Below are positions 17,093 to 25,066 of a stretch of 64,000 nucleotides of DNA, piece by piece (position 1 is the stretch's first letter; every line of letters begins with the position of its first letter). The notes under the pieces were generated by a model. That model saw only the letters and a list, made by a program, of their open reading frames with translations, had not been told where the DNA came from and ran no database searches. This stretch comes from Micromonospora craniellae (GTDB lineage: Bacteria > Actinomycetota > Actinomycetes > Mycobacteriales > Micromonosporaceae). A program made the position numbers and the translations under genes. The stretch covers positions 186,001-250,000 of the forward strand of contig NZ_CP061725.1 in the NCBI RefSeq assembly GCF_014764405.1, in the 5' to 3' direction.

Positions 17093-17140
17093 AGGAAGGG
17101 TCCCCTGCTATACACCAGGCGATAGCAGGGGACCCTTCCT
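17093..17140 (+). repeat. 48-bp dispersed palindrome, copy 3
   Basis: 18-bp arms as in copy 2, loop TACACCAGGCGA (plus orientation). It lies six bases beyond the 3' end of uppP, where it could terminate that minus-strand transcript. Confidence 0.9.
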
Positions 17141-17146
17141 TACACA

Positions 17147-17983
17147 TCAGGTGGCGCTGATGGTGCCGGTGAGCAGGAGGGCGAACACCAGAGTGCCGAC
17201 CGCCACCCGGTAGAGCACGAAGACGTACAGGGTGTGGTGGGCGACGAAGCGCAGCAGCCACGCGATGGCCGCGTACCCGACGGCGAAGGCGATGAACGTG
17301 GCGACGACCATCTGCGCGACGGTGGGCGCCGACGTGCCCGGGGCCGCCGGTTCGAAGACGTCCCCGAGGCTGAAGATCCCGGACATCACCACGGCCGGGA
17401 TGGCCAGCAGGAACGAGTAGCGGGCCGCCGTCTCCCGGGTCAGGTTGAGGAACAGACCGAAGGTCAGCGTCGCACCGGACCGGGACACCCCGGGGATCAG
17501 CGCCATCGCCTGGGCGAGGCCCATCACCACGCCGTCGCGCATCCGGAAGTCCTTCAACGTCCGGGTCTGCCGGCCCCAGTACTCGGCGAAGGCGAGCACG
17601 AAGGCGAACACGATCAGGGTCGTGGCCACCACCCACAGGTTCCGGGCGGTCTCCCGGATCTGGTCCTTGAACAGGAAGCCGAGCGCCCCGATCGGGATCG
17701 AGCCGACGATCACGTACCAGCCCATCCGGTAGTCGAGGCTGGACCGCACCGAGGAATCCCAGATCCCGACCGTCCAGGTACGGCCGATACGCCAGATGTC
17801 CTTGGCGAAGTACAGCAGCACGGCTGCTTCGGTGCCGAGCTGGGTGACTGCGGTGAACGACGCCCCGGCGTCACGGTCGAAGAAGATCGCCGAGGTGATC
17901 CGCAGGTGCCCCGACGAGCTGACCGGAAGGAACTCGGTCAGGCCCTGGACGATGCCCAGGACGATGGCTTCGATCCAGGTCAC
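17147..17983 (-). CDS. uppP: Undecaprenyl-diphosphate phosphatase
   Basis: Dephosphorylates undecaprenyl diphosphate to recycle the lipid carrier for peptidoglycan and other wall polymers. The 278-residue integral membrane protein shows both BacA/UppP signatures: LGIVQGLTEFLPVSSSGHLR at residues 7-26 and IPGVSRSGATLTFGLFL with the following LTRETAARYSFLLAIP. About eight hydrophobic segments are visible. It starts with GTG 17983, which overlaps the stop of the F420-dependent oxidoreductase gene as GTGA, so expression is coupled to that gene. A 48-bp palindrome follows the stop. Neighbouring an oxidoreductase is unusual for uppP but common enough in actinobacteria. Confidence 0.95.
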   Translation of the reverse strand: MTWIEAIVLGIVQGLTEFLPVSSSGHLRITSAIFFDRDAGASFTAVTQLGTEAAVLLYFAKDIWRIGRTWTVGIWDSSVRSSLDYRMGWYVIVGSIPIGALGFLFKDQIRETARNLWVVATTLIVFAFVLAFAEYWGRQTRTLKDFRMRDGVVMGLAQAMALIPGVSRSGATLTFGLFLNLTRETAARYSFLLAIPAVVMSGIFSLGDVFEPAAPGTSAPTVAQMVVATFIAFAVGYAAIAWLLRFVAHHTLYVFVLYRVAVGTLVFALLLTGTISAT

Positions 17984-19032
17984 TCCCCGACTCCCGAGAG
18001 TTCCAGCGCCTCGGCGACGGTACGCAGGGTCTGCACCCCGCTGTCCCGGTCACCGGCGAACAGGGTGACCGACAGGGTGGTGACGCCGGACTCGGCGTAC
18101 TCGCGCATCCGCTCGGCGATCCGTTCCTTGGGTCCGAGCAGCGAGGTCCGGTCGATGAACTCCAACGGCACCGCGGCGGCCGCGTCCCGCTGCCGCTTGG
18201 CCAGGTAGAGGTCCTGCACCTCGCGGGCGGCGTCGCCGTACCCCATCCGGGTCGCCAACTGGTTGTAGAAGTTCTGCTGGCGGCTGCCCATCCCGCCCAC
18301 GTACAGGGCGGCGTACCAGCGCACCAACTGCGCGCAGGAGTCGACGTCGTCGCCGACCACGACCGGCGCCGACGGCACCACGTCGAAACCGGCCAGTTCC
18401 TTGCCGACCCTGGCCCGCCCGGCGCGTACCGCCGCGAGCTGTTCCTCGGCGAACTCGGGGGCGTAGAAGACGGCCAGCCAGCCGTCGGCGATCTCGCCGG
18501 CCAGTTCCAGGTTCTTCGGGCCGACCGCGGCGAGGTAGATCGGGATGTGCTCACGCGGCGGATGGAAGCCCAACCGCAGTGCCTTGCCGGGTCCGTCGGG
18601 CAGCGGCAACTGGTAGAACTCGCCGTCGTAGGCGACCTCCTTGCGGGCCACCGCCAGCTTCACGATGTCCACGTACTCCCGGGTACGCGCCAGCGGCTTG
18701 CCGAACCGTACGCCGTGCCAGCCCTCGGAGACCTGCGGGCCGGAGACGCCCAGGCCGAGCCGGAACCGGCCGCCGGAGAGGGCGTCGATGGTGGCTGCGG
18801 TCATCGCGGTCATCGCGGGCGTACGCGCCGGGATCTGCATCACCGCGCTGCCGACGTCGATCCGCTCGGTCTGCCCGGCCATCCAGGAGAGCATGCTCGG
18901 CGAGTCCGAGCCGTACGCCTCCGCCGCCCACACCACCGAGTAGCCGAGTCGGTCCGCCTCCTGAGCCATGGCCAGATGATCCGCCGGCGTGCTCCAGGCT
19001 GTCTGGTATCCGAGGTTTAGCCCGAGTCGCAC
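17980..19032 (-). CDS. LLM-class F420-dependent oxidoreductase
   Basis: A 350-residue luciferase-like TIM-barrel enzyme of the F420-dependent group. Markers are LGLNLGYQTAWSTPADHLAMA at the N-terminus, the VVWAAEAYGSDSPSMLSWMA loop, RIDVGSAVMQIPARTP, and LGLGVSGPQVSEGWHGVRFG; the C-terminal part continues with IYLAAVGPKNLELAGEIADGW. It would reduce or oxidise a small molecule with coenzyme F420; the substrate is unknown. The frame opens earlier, but GTG 19032 is preceded by the strong ribosome site GGGGGAGGA (19038-19046), which decides the start. It overlaps uppP by four bases and is probably the first gene of that pair. Confidence 0.88.
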   Translation of the reverse strand: MRLGLNLGYQTAWSTPADHLAMAQEADRLGYSVVWAAEAYGSDSPSMLSWMAGQTERIDVGSAVMQIPARTPAMTAMTAATIDALSGGRFRLGLGVSGPQVSEGWHGVRFGKPLARTREYVDIVKLAVARKEVAYDGEFYQLPLPDGPGKALRLGFHPPREHIPIYLAAVGPKNLELAGEIADGWLAVFYAPEFAEEQLAAVRAGRARVGKELAGFDVVPSAPVVVGDDVDSCAQLVRWYAALYVGGMGSRQQNFYNQLATRMGYGDAAREVQDLYLAKRQRDAAAAVPLEFIDRTSLLGPKERIAERMREYAESGVTTLSVTLFAGDRDSGVQTLRTVAEALELSGVGE

Positions 19033-19179
19033 AGAGTCCTCCCCCATCCGCAGTCGCATCAGGTTACGCAATGCCGCCGAGAGCGACGATCACCGGCTCA
19101 CCCGAATCGCCGTGCGTCTGGGCAGACTCGACGGGAGCGAGGATATCGGTTCGGCCCCCGTTCGAAATAAGGTTCACCC

Positions 19180-20151
19180 ATGCAACAGCGACCGCTCGGC
19201 CGAAGCGGGCTGGCGGTCTCCCGGCTCGCGCTCGGCACCATGACCTGGGGCCGGGACACCGATGCCGACGACGCCGCTGCGCAGTTGAAGAGTTACCTCG
19301 ACGCGGGTGGCAACCTGATCGACACCGCCGACGTGTACGGCGACGGCGACGCCGAGTCGGTGATCGGCTCACTGCTGGGCGGTCTGGTGCCCCGCGACGA
19401 GCTGCTCATCGCCGCCAAGGCGGGGTTGCGCCCGGGTGGCCCCCGCCGTCGCGACGGCTCCCGGGGACACCTGCTGCGCACGCTCGACGCCTCGCTGCGA
19501 CGGCTGGGCACCGACCACGTCGACCTGTTCCAGGTGCACGGTCACGACCCGGCCACCCCGCTGGAGGAGACCCTGGCCGCGCTGGACCACGCGGTGGCCA
19601 GCGGCCGGGTCCGCTACGTCGGCGTGTCGAACTTCTCCGGTTGGCAGACCGCCCGGGCGGCGGCCTGGCAGGCGGCCTGGCCGGGACGCGCCCCGGTGGT
19701 CGCCGCGCAGGTGGAGTACTCCCTGCTGGAGCGGGGGGTCGAGCGGGAGGTGCTGCCGGCCTGCGAGGCGCTCGGCCTGGGTGTGCTGCCCTGGTCGCCG
19801 CTGGGACGCGGGGTGCTCACCGGCAAGTACCGGCACGGCCGGCCGGCGGACTCCCGGGCGGTGTCGCCCCATTTCGAACGCTTCGTCGCCACCTATCTGG
19901 AGCCGCGCTGCTCCAGCATCGTGGAGGCGGTCGCCACCGCCGCCGGGGGCCTCGGGGTCTCTCCGCTGGAGGTGGCGCTGGCCTGGATCCGGGACCGGCC
20001 CGGGGTGACCGCGCCGATCCTCGGCGCGCGGACCTCCGGGCAACTGCTCGGCGCACTCCAGGTGGAGCGGATGACCCTGCCCGAGGAGATCACCATCGCC
20101 CTGGACGACGTCTCGGCCCTGGAGGTCGGCTACCCCGAACGCGACGGGTGA
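19180..20151 (+). CDS. Aldo/keto reductase
   Basis: A 323-residue NADPH-dependent aldo/keto reductase with the (beta/alpha)8 fold. The tetrad can be placed: aspartate and tyrosine in LIDTADVYGDGDAE, the lysine in LIAAKAGLRPGG, and the histidine in LFQVHGHDPATPLEETL. The nucleotide-binding C-terminal region contains APILGARTSGQLLGAL. The ATG at 19180 starts the family consensus (MQQRPLGRSGLAVSRLALGTMTWG). It is divergent from the F420-dependent oxidoreductase gene, with about 150 bp between the starts. The substrate is not evident. Confidence 0.9.
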   Translation: MQQRPLGRSGLAVSRLALGTMTWGRDTDADDAAAQLKSYLDAGGNLIDTADVYGDGDAESVIGSLLGGLVPRDELLIAAKAGLRPGGPRRRDGSRGHLLRTLDASLRRLGTDHVDLFQVHGHDPATPLEETLAALDHAVASGRVRYVGVSNFSGWQTARAAAWQAAWPGRAPVVAAQVEYSLLERGVEREVLPACEALGLGVLPWSPLGRGVLTGKYRHGRPADSRAVSPHFERFVATYLEPRCSSIVEAVATAAGGLGVSPLEVALAWIRDRPGVTAPILGARTSGQLLGALQVERMTLPEEITIALDDVSALEVGYPERDG

Positions 20152-20209
20152 CCCGCCTCCCCGCCCACAGGGTGGCGCGCGGTGGCTTCGAATGGGCAGC
20201 ATAGGGCTC

Positions 20210-20404
20210 ATGGACTACGAATACGCGCCGCTGCGGTTACCGCCGAACGTCGACCGGTTGGCGGCTGCCGCGCAACTGGCGATCCAGGCCGAGTTCAGCG
20301 GGTGGGAGCTGGCCCGGGTACAGCTGTTCCGCGACGGCACCCGCCAGGTGGTGCTCCGCCGCCGCCTGGCCAGCGGCACGCCGCAGCCCGGCCTGTCCTA
20401 CTGA
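20210..20404 (+). CDS. Small DUF5703-family protein
   Basis: A 64-residue protein beginning MDYEYAPLRLPPNVDRLAA and ending LFRDGTRQVVLRRRLAS, a pattern I recognise from short actinobacterial DUF5703 proteins (acidic/aromatic N-terminus, WELARVQL block, basic beta-strand end). An ATG six codons upstream (20192) is possible, but the internal ATG matches the family start. It lies 58 bp after the aldo/keto reductase and may be co-transcribed. Function unknown. Confidence 0.7.
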   Translation: MDYEYAPLRLPPNVDRLAAAAQLAIQAEFSGWELARVQLFRDGTRQVVLRRRLASGTPQPGLSY

Positions 20405-20415
20405 CCCGAGCCAGC

Positions 20416-20461
20416 GGTGGGTAGATCTGTTGCTGCGTAAGCGACAACAGACGTGCCCACC
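20416..20461. repeat. Imperfect hairpin (GGTGGGTAGATCTGT family), copy 2
   Basis: Same outer sequence as the hairpin at 15995-16040 (GGTGGGTAGATCTGT on the left) with several mismatches in the right arm and loop GTAA. It lies between the convergent DUF5703 gene and the 20488-21141 gene, where it may stop transcription. Confidence 0.7.
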
Positions 20462-20487
20462 ACCGGACGAAACCACCGTGCGCGGCC

Positions 20488-21141
20488 TCAGCGCACGTGG
20501 TCGTGCTCGTCGTCGAGTTCCATGAACGGGTGCTCGTCGAGTCGGCCGACCAGCCGGTCGTCGGCCGCCGGCTGGAACGGGCCCACCGGGTCGTCGTCGT
20601 CGAACGACTCCAGGTCGACCGGGGTGCCGACCTCGCTGACCATGACCACGCCGTCGAGCGGCTCCAGCTCCGGGACGTCGAGAGCACCCAGCGAGCCGTC
20701 GCCGCTCTGCAGCAGCTCCAGCACCGCCTCGCCGACCCCCTCCACCGGGGGCATCTGGTCCTCGCCGGGAGCGCCCTCGCGGCGGGCCGCCTCGGCGACC
20801 CGGATCAGCGCCGAGACGCTGGGCACCCGGTAGTCACGCCGCTGGCGTACCGAGATCACCTGCGGGTGCGGGTCGGTCGGCTCCACGCCTTCGGCGCCAC
20901 CGAAACGCTGGTCGGCCTCGTTCGGGTCGATCGACTCGACGTCCCACGGGGTCACCTCGCCGAAGGCGTCCATGAGTTGCTCGTCGTAGGCGTACGACGC
21001 GTTGTTCAACGCCACGTACGCCTGCCACACGTCGTCGTCGTCGATCCGGCCCTCAGCGGCGCGGACAGCGGCCAGGTGGTGGCGGGCCGCTTCGATCACG
21101 CGCTCGAGTGCGGCTTCCAGCTCACCGTGCTGGTCGGTCAT
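20488..21141 (-). CDS. Conserved hypothetical acidic protein
   Basis: A 217-residue soluble protein, strongly acidic (many D/E runs such as RIDDDDVWQAY and DLESFDDDDPVG). The N-terminal third is helical (ELEAALERVIEAARHHLAAVRAAEG) and contains ALNNASYAYDEQLMDAFGEVTPWDVESI. A middle motif VISVRQRRDYRVPSVSALI is the most conserved-looking part. I recognise no named domain. It starts at ATG 21141, 20 bp after the stop of the M20 peptidase gene on the same strand, so the two are likely an operon. It ends near a hairpin repeat shared with the opposite strand. Confidence 0.7.
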   Translation of the reverse strand: MTDQHGELEAALERVIEAARHHLAAVRAAEGRIDDDDVWQAYVALNNASYAYDEQLMDAFGEVTPWDVESIDPNEADQRFGGAEGVEPTDPHPQVISVRQRRDYRVPSVSALIRVAEAARREGAPGEDQMPPVEGVGEAVLELLQSGDGSLGALDVPELEPLDGVVMVSEVGTPVDLESFDDDDPVGPFQPAADDRLVGRLDEHPFMELDDEHDHVR

Positions 21142-21161
21142 GGGGCGTCCCTCTCACGTTA

Positions 21162-22490
21162 CTAACAGGTGCGCAGGAACCGGTCGAGAACCCGCACGCC
21201 GAACTGTAGTCCGTCCACCGGTACCCGCTCGTCGATGCCATGGAACAGCGCGGAGAAGTTCAGGTCGGCCGGCAGCCGCAGCGGTGCGAAGCCGAAGCAC
21301 CGTACGCCGATCTGCGCGAACGCCTTCGCGTCCGTGCCGCCGGAGAGCATGTACGGCACCGGCCGGGCGCCCGGGTCCTCGGCGACCAGCGCGGCGGACA
21401 TCGCCCCGACCAGGTCGCCGTCGAAGGTGGTCTCCAGGGCGGGCTGGCGCTGCACGTACTCGATGGCGATGTCCGGGCCGACCAACTCGCGCAACTGTCG
21501 TTCCAGCAGCTCCGACTGGCCGGGCAGGCTGCGGCAGTCGATGGTGGCGCTGGCCCGGCCGGGGATGACGTTGTCCTTGTAGCCGGCGGCGAGCCGGGTC
21601 GGGTTGGCGGTGTTGCGGATGGTGGCGCCGATGATGTTGGCGATCGGGCCGAGCTTGGCGATGGCGGTCTCCGGGTCCTCCGGGTCCAGCTCGACGCCGA
21701 GCACCTCGGAGACCTCCTCCAGGAAGGCCCGTACGGTGTCGGTGACCACCACCGGGAAGCGGTGCCGGCCGACCCGGGCCACCGCCTCGGCCAGCGCGGT
21801 CACCGCGTTGTCGTCGTGCACCATCGAACCGTGCCCGGGGCGCCCCCTGGCGTGCAGCCGCAGCCAGTCGATGCCCTTCTGCGCGGTCTCGATCAGATAG
21901 AGCCGCCGCGACTCGTCCACCGTGTACGAGAAGCCGCCGACCTCGCCGATGCCCTCGGTGCACCCGTCGAACAACTCGCGGTGCCGGTTGACCAGGAAGT
22001 GCGCGCCGTACTCGCTGCCCGCCTCCTCGTCGGCGGTGTACGCGAGCACGATGTCCCGCGGCGGGCGGACGCCGGCGCGCTGCCAGTGGCGCACCACGGC
22101 GAGCACCATCGCGTCGAAGTCCTTCATGTCGATGGCGCCCCGGCCCCACAGGTAGCCGTCGCGCAACTCGCCGGAGAACGGGTGCACCGACCATTCGTCG
22201 GCGTCGGCCGGCACCACGTCCAGGTGGCCGTGCACCAGCAGGGCGCCCCGGCTCGGGTCGGCGCCGGGGATCCGGGCGATCACGTTGGCCCGCCCGGGTG
22301 CGGACTCGTGGATCACCGGGGCGATGCCGACCTCCGCCAGCTTCTCGGCGACGTACTCGGCGGCGTGGCGCTCCCCGACGCTGGTGGCGTTGTCGCCGGT
22401 GTTGGTGGTGTCGATGCGCAGCAGGTCCCGGCAGAGGTCGACGACCTCCTCGGTCGGCGCGGGGAAGGCGGGGTGCGCGTCGCTCGTCAT
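21162..22490 (-). CDS. M20-family metallopeptidase
   Basis: A 442-residue dizinc hydrolase of the M20/M25/M40 family, which removes residues from peptides or deacylates small amides. Metal and catalytic segments are intact: LVHGHLDVVPAD (zinc His and catalytic Asp), WGRGAIDMKDFDAM (bridging Asp), YTADEEAGSEYGAHFLV (general base Glu and zinc Glu), and a C-terminal SGGTDAKAFAQIG with the last histidine region ALFHGIDERVP. A dimerisation lid occupies about 195-310. No signal peptide is seen, so it acts in the cytoplasm. The ATG at 22490 is divergent from the hemerythrin gene, about 107 bp apart. Confidence 0.9.
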   Translation of the reverse strand: MTSDAHPAFPAPTEEVVDLCRDLLRIDTTNTGDNATSVGERHAAEYVAEKLAEVGIAPVIHESAPGRANVIARIPGADPSRGALLVHGHLDVVPADADEWSVHPFSGELRDGYLWGRGAIDMKDFDAMVLAVVRHWQRAGVRPPRDIVLAYTADEEAGSEYGAHFLVNRHRELFDGCTEGIGEVGGFSYTVDESRRLYLIETAQKGIDWLRLHARGRPGHGSMVHDDNAVTALAEAVARVGRHRFPVVVTDTVRAFLEEVSEVLGVELDPEDPETAIAKLGPIANIIGATIRNTANPTRLAAGYKDNVIPGRASATIDCRSLPGQSELLERQLRELVGPDIAIEYVQRQPALETTFDGDLVGAMSAALVAEDPGARPVPYMLSGGTDAKAFAQIGVRCFGFAPLRLPADLNFSALFHGIDERVPVDGLQFGVRVLDRFLRTC

Positions 22491-22511
22491 GCCCCTTCAT
22501 ACCAGGCCAGC

Positions 22512-22538
22512 GGTTTCGGCCCGGATGAGTGCGGGTAC
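22512..22538 (+). promoter_or_regulatory. SigF/SigB-type promoter candidate (hemerythrin gene)
   Basis: GGTTTC-N15-GGGTAC, ending 59 bp before the hemerythrin gene's GTG start. It matches the actinobacterial stress sigma consensus at all main positions. Confidence 0.65.
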
Positions 22539-22597
22539 TGCGCGCGCGTCCGGGTGCCATATCATCGTCGCTCCGCCTGCCCCGCCGAGGAGGGACC

Positions 22598-23197
22598 GTG
22601 TCCGTCCACCTGCCGCCGTTGCCGCCCTCGACCGGTGACGGCTACCAGCCCGCCGGGCAGAGCATCGCCGCCACCATCGCCGACGAGCACCAGCAACTGC
22701 TGAGCCTGACCCGGCGCCTGGTCGAGCCGGGCCAGGCTCCCGCGCACGGCCGGGAGATCCTGGTCGCGGCGCTGTCCCGGCACCTGGCCGCCGAGGAGCA
22801 GTGCCTGCTGCCCGCCATCCGGCAGGCCCTCACCGACGCCGACCAGCCGGTCGCCGACGTCCTCGTCGGCGACGCCGCGCTGCTGATGGCGTTGCGCGGG
22901 CTGGACGACGCCCGTCTGGCCATCGTGGCCAGCCTGCTCGAGGCGCACGTGGTGGCGGTCGACGCCCTGGTGCAGCGGCTCTGCGAGGCGGCCACCGAGG
23001 AGGAGCTGATCCGCCTCGGCAACCGGCTGGATATCGCCGAGGAGGCCGCGCCGACCCGCCCGCACCCGGGGATCCCGCACACGCCGCCGTGGAACCGGAT
23101 CGTCGAGCCGGCGGTGGCGCTGGTCGACAAGTTCCGGGACGCGGTCACCGGTCGGCACACCCAGCTCAGCGAGGTGGCGGAGCCGCCGCAACGCTGA
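22598..23197 (+). CDS. Hemerythrin-like domain protein
   Basis: A 199-residue helical protein with a hemerythrin-type HHE arrangement: IADEHQQLLSL (His), LVAALSRHLAAEEQCLLPAI (His and Glu) and VASLLEAHVVAVDALVQRL (His). Such four-helix bundles bind a di-iron centre and sense or buffer oxygen, NO or iron. The C-terminal 50 residues (HPGIPHTPPWNRIVEPAVALVDKFRDAVTG) form a less ordered tail. The start is GTG 22598 behind GAGGAGGGA. Upstream lies a good SigF/SigB-type promoter, so stress induction is likely. Confidence 0.75.
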   Translation: MSVHLPPLPPSTGDGYQPAGQSIAATIADEHQQLLSLTRRLVEPGQAPAHGREILVAALSRHLAAEEQCLLPAIRQALTDADQPVADVLVGDAALLMALRGLDDARLAIVASLLEAHVVAVDALVQRLCEAATEEELIRLGNRLDIAEEAAPTRPHPGIPHTPPWNRIVEPAVALVDKFRDAVTGRHTQLSEVAEPPQR

Positions 23198-23275
23198 GTC
23201 ACCAGTGGGATGTTCATGGTCGTTGATCCGTCCGGGCCCTTCCGCCGGGATGCTCCATGGCCCTACCGTCACGCT

Positions 23276-24271
23276 ATGAACCTGGAGTTGCGGCACCTGC
23301 GGGTGGTCTGCGCCATCGCCGAGACGGGCAGCGTGACCAAGGCGGCCTCCACGCTCGGCCTGGCGCAGCCGGCGCTGACCGCCCAGCTCCAGCGCATCGA
23401 ACGGACCCTCGGCGGGCCGCTGTTCGAGCGGGACCGGCGCGGCGCCCGACCGACCGCCCTCGGTGAGCTGGTGCTCGCCCGGGCACGGGTGCTGCTGCCG
23501 GCGATGAAGGGACTCCAGGACGAGGCGGCCCGGCTGGCCGGGGCCGGCGACGCACCGCGCCGCTACCGCTTCGGCGGGGTGAACAGCCCGATCCTGGGCC
23601 GCCTGGTGCATCGACTCGCCGCCGAGCACCCACAGGCGCAGATCACCACCTACGCGTCCTGGTCGGTCGACGAGTTGGCGCAACTGGTCGCCGGTGGACG
23701 GCTGGACTACGCGCTGACCGGGGTGTGCGGCGACTCCACCCCGTCGGCGGACTACGGGCTGAGCTGGCGGGAGGTGGCCGTCGACCCGGTGATGGTACTG
23801 CTGCCGGAGATCCATCCGCTGGCCGGCCGCAGCGAGGTGGCGCTGGCCGAGCTGCGGCACGAGCAGTGGGTGGCGGCACCGGGTGACGGCTGCTTCGGTG
23901 ACTGTTTCGCCGCCGCCTGCGCGCGGGCCGGATTCACCCCCCGCAAGCTGTACGAGGCCGACGTGCGCGGCTGCATCGACCTGGTGGACGCCGGCGAGGC
24001 GGTGGCGTTGTGCCAGGCCACGTTCCGCCCGGTGGCCGGCCTGGTGACCCGGCGGCTGGCCGGCAGTCCGCTGCGCTGGCGGCTGATGCTGGGCTGGCAC
24101 CCGGAGTCCCCCGCCGCGCGGATGGCGGAACTGGTGCTGGACACGGCGCTGGTGGCGTACACCGACGCGCTCGCGCCGCATCCGGCGTACCTGGCCTGGC
24201 TGCTCGGCAATCCGGCCTTCGGGGTACGCCGTCCGGCGGCGACGGCCGACCGGGGACTGCGGAGCGCCTGA
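23276..24271 (+). CDS. LysR-family transcriptional regulator
   Basis: A 331-residue LysR-type regulator. The N-terminal winged helix is canonical (MNLELRHLRVVCAIAETGSV, KAASTLGLAQPALTAQLQRIERTLGG, LFERDRRGARPTALGELVL). The effector domain covers about 90-310, with RLDYALTGVC and VALCQATFRPVAG. ATG 23276 fits the family start; the frame is open 22 codons further upstream. No divergent target gene is next to it, so its regulon is not indicated. It follows the hemerythrin gene by 78 bp, and a 48-bp palindrome follows about 90 bp after its stop. Confidence 0.9.
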   Translation: MNLELRHLRVVCAIAETGSVTKAASTLGLAQPALTAQLQRIERTLGGPLFERDRRGARPTALGELVLARARVLLPAMKGLQDEAARLAGAGDAPRRYRFGGVNSPILGRLVHRLAAEHPQAQITTYASWSVDELAQLVAGGRLDYALTGVCGDSTPSADYGLSWREVAVDPVMVLLPEIHPLAGRSEVALAELRHEQWVAAPGDGCFGDCFAAACARAGFTPRKLYEADVRGCIDLVDAGEAVALCQATFRPVAGLVTRRLAGSPLRWRLMLGWHPESPAARMAELVLDTALVAYTDALAPHPAYLAWLLGNPAFGVRRPAATADRGLRSA

Positions 24272-24362
24272 CGGCGGGCGCGAACCGGCTGACGGCGGGT
24301 AATGGGCGGGTATCACCGACCCAGTCTGGAGAGCGAGTAGGACGTGCGCGGGGTGGTGTGAA

Positions 24363-24410
24363 AGGAGGGGTCCCCTGCTAACGCCTCCGGTATAGCAGGG
24401 GACCCCTCCT
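24363..24410 (-). repeat. 48-bp dispersed palindrome, copy 4
   Basis: 18-bp arms as in copy 1 around loop ACGCCTCCGGTA (minus orientation). It lies between the convergent LysR and DUF3140 genes. Confidence 0.9.
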
Positions 24411-24516
24411 AACACCGCGCGCCCGCGTCCGCGACGGCGACGGCGACGGCGACGGCGTCACACCCGCGCATGCCCGCGCCCGGACCGGCGTCGGCGCACC
24501 CGAGAAGACGAGGACG

Positions 24517-24867
24517 TCAGCGTTCGACGAGGACGTCGTGCCCGAGGTCGAGCAGGGAGTGCCGCCACTCGTCGTCGGCGTTGCCCCGTCGGGGCTTCTC
24601 CGCCGTCAGCGACCGGATCCGCTCCACCGCCTCCCGCATCACCTCGATGTCCTCGGGCGTCAGGTCGACCTTGCGTTTGCGCAGCACCGCGAGGATCTGC
24701 CGGCCCGGCTCGGGCAGGTTCAGGTCCGGGTCCGGGCCGAACGCCTCCTCGCCGGAGCCCCGGGTCAGCAGCCATTGCCGGAGCTGCTCGGAGGGCACGT
24801 TGACCTCGGCGTGGAAGTCCTCCCAGAGCACCTCCACCTCGGGGTCGAGCCGCTGCTCGCGTACCAT
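24517..24867 (-). CDS. DUF3140 family protein
   Basis: A 116-residue soluble protein matching the DUF3140 pattern as I know it: an acidic N-terminus (LDPEVEVLWEDFHAEVNVPSEQLRQWLLT), then RGSGEEAFGPDPDLNLPEPGRQIL, a KRKVDLTPEDIEVMREAVERI helix and a GNADDEWRHSLLDLGHD end. Its ATG (24867-24865) shares one base with the TGA of the upstream 54-codon gene (TGATG), so translation is coupled. It is probably the last gene of the ClpC operon. Function unknown; association with a chaperone ATPase hints at protein quality control. Confidence 0.75.
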   Translation of the reverse strand: MVREQRLDPEVEVLWEDFHAEVNVPSEQLRQWLLTRGSGEEAFGPDPDLNLPEPGRQILAVLRKRKVDLTPEDIEVMREAVERIRSLTAEKPRRGNADDEWRHSLLDLGHDVLVER

Positions 24868-25031
24868 CACGCCTCCTCTCCGGACGGCGACCCGGAGTGC
24901 TCCGGGTGCCGCTCGTCGGTCTGCCCGCCCAGCCCCTCCGCCGGCACCTGCACCCGGGCGGGGTTGGCGGTCGGCGGCGCCAGGATCGGGTCGCTGCGTT
25001 CGTCGTCCCGGGCCTCGTCCGGTTCCGTCAT
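24867..25031 (-). CDS. Short disordered protein between ClpC and DUF3140
   Basis: A 54-residue frame (starting MTEPDEARDDERSDPILAPP and ending SGSPSGEEA) with its own ribosome site GGAGAGGG about nine bases before the ATG at 25031. Its TGA overlaps the DUF3140 ATG. The composition is acidic, proline/glycine rich and probably unstructured. It lies 35 bp after the ClpC stop on the same strand. No known family. The coupled spacing on both sides is the main support for it being a gene; a leader that only serves coupling is the alternative. Confidence 0.55.
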   Translation of the reverse strand: MTEPDEARDDERSDPILAPPTANPARVQVPAEGLGGQTDERHPEHSGSPSGEEA

Positions 25032-25066
25032 CGCCTTGCCCTCTCCGGTCGTCGGTACCCGGCCGG

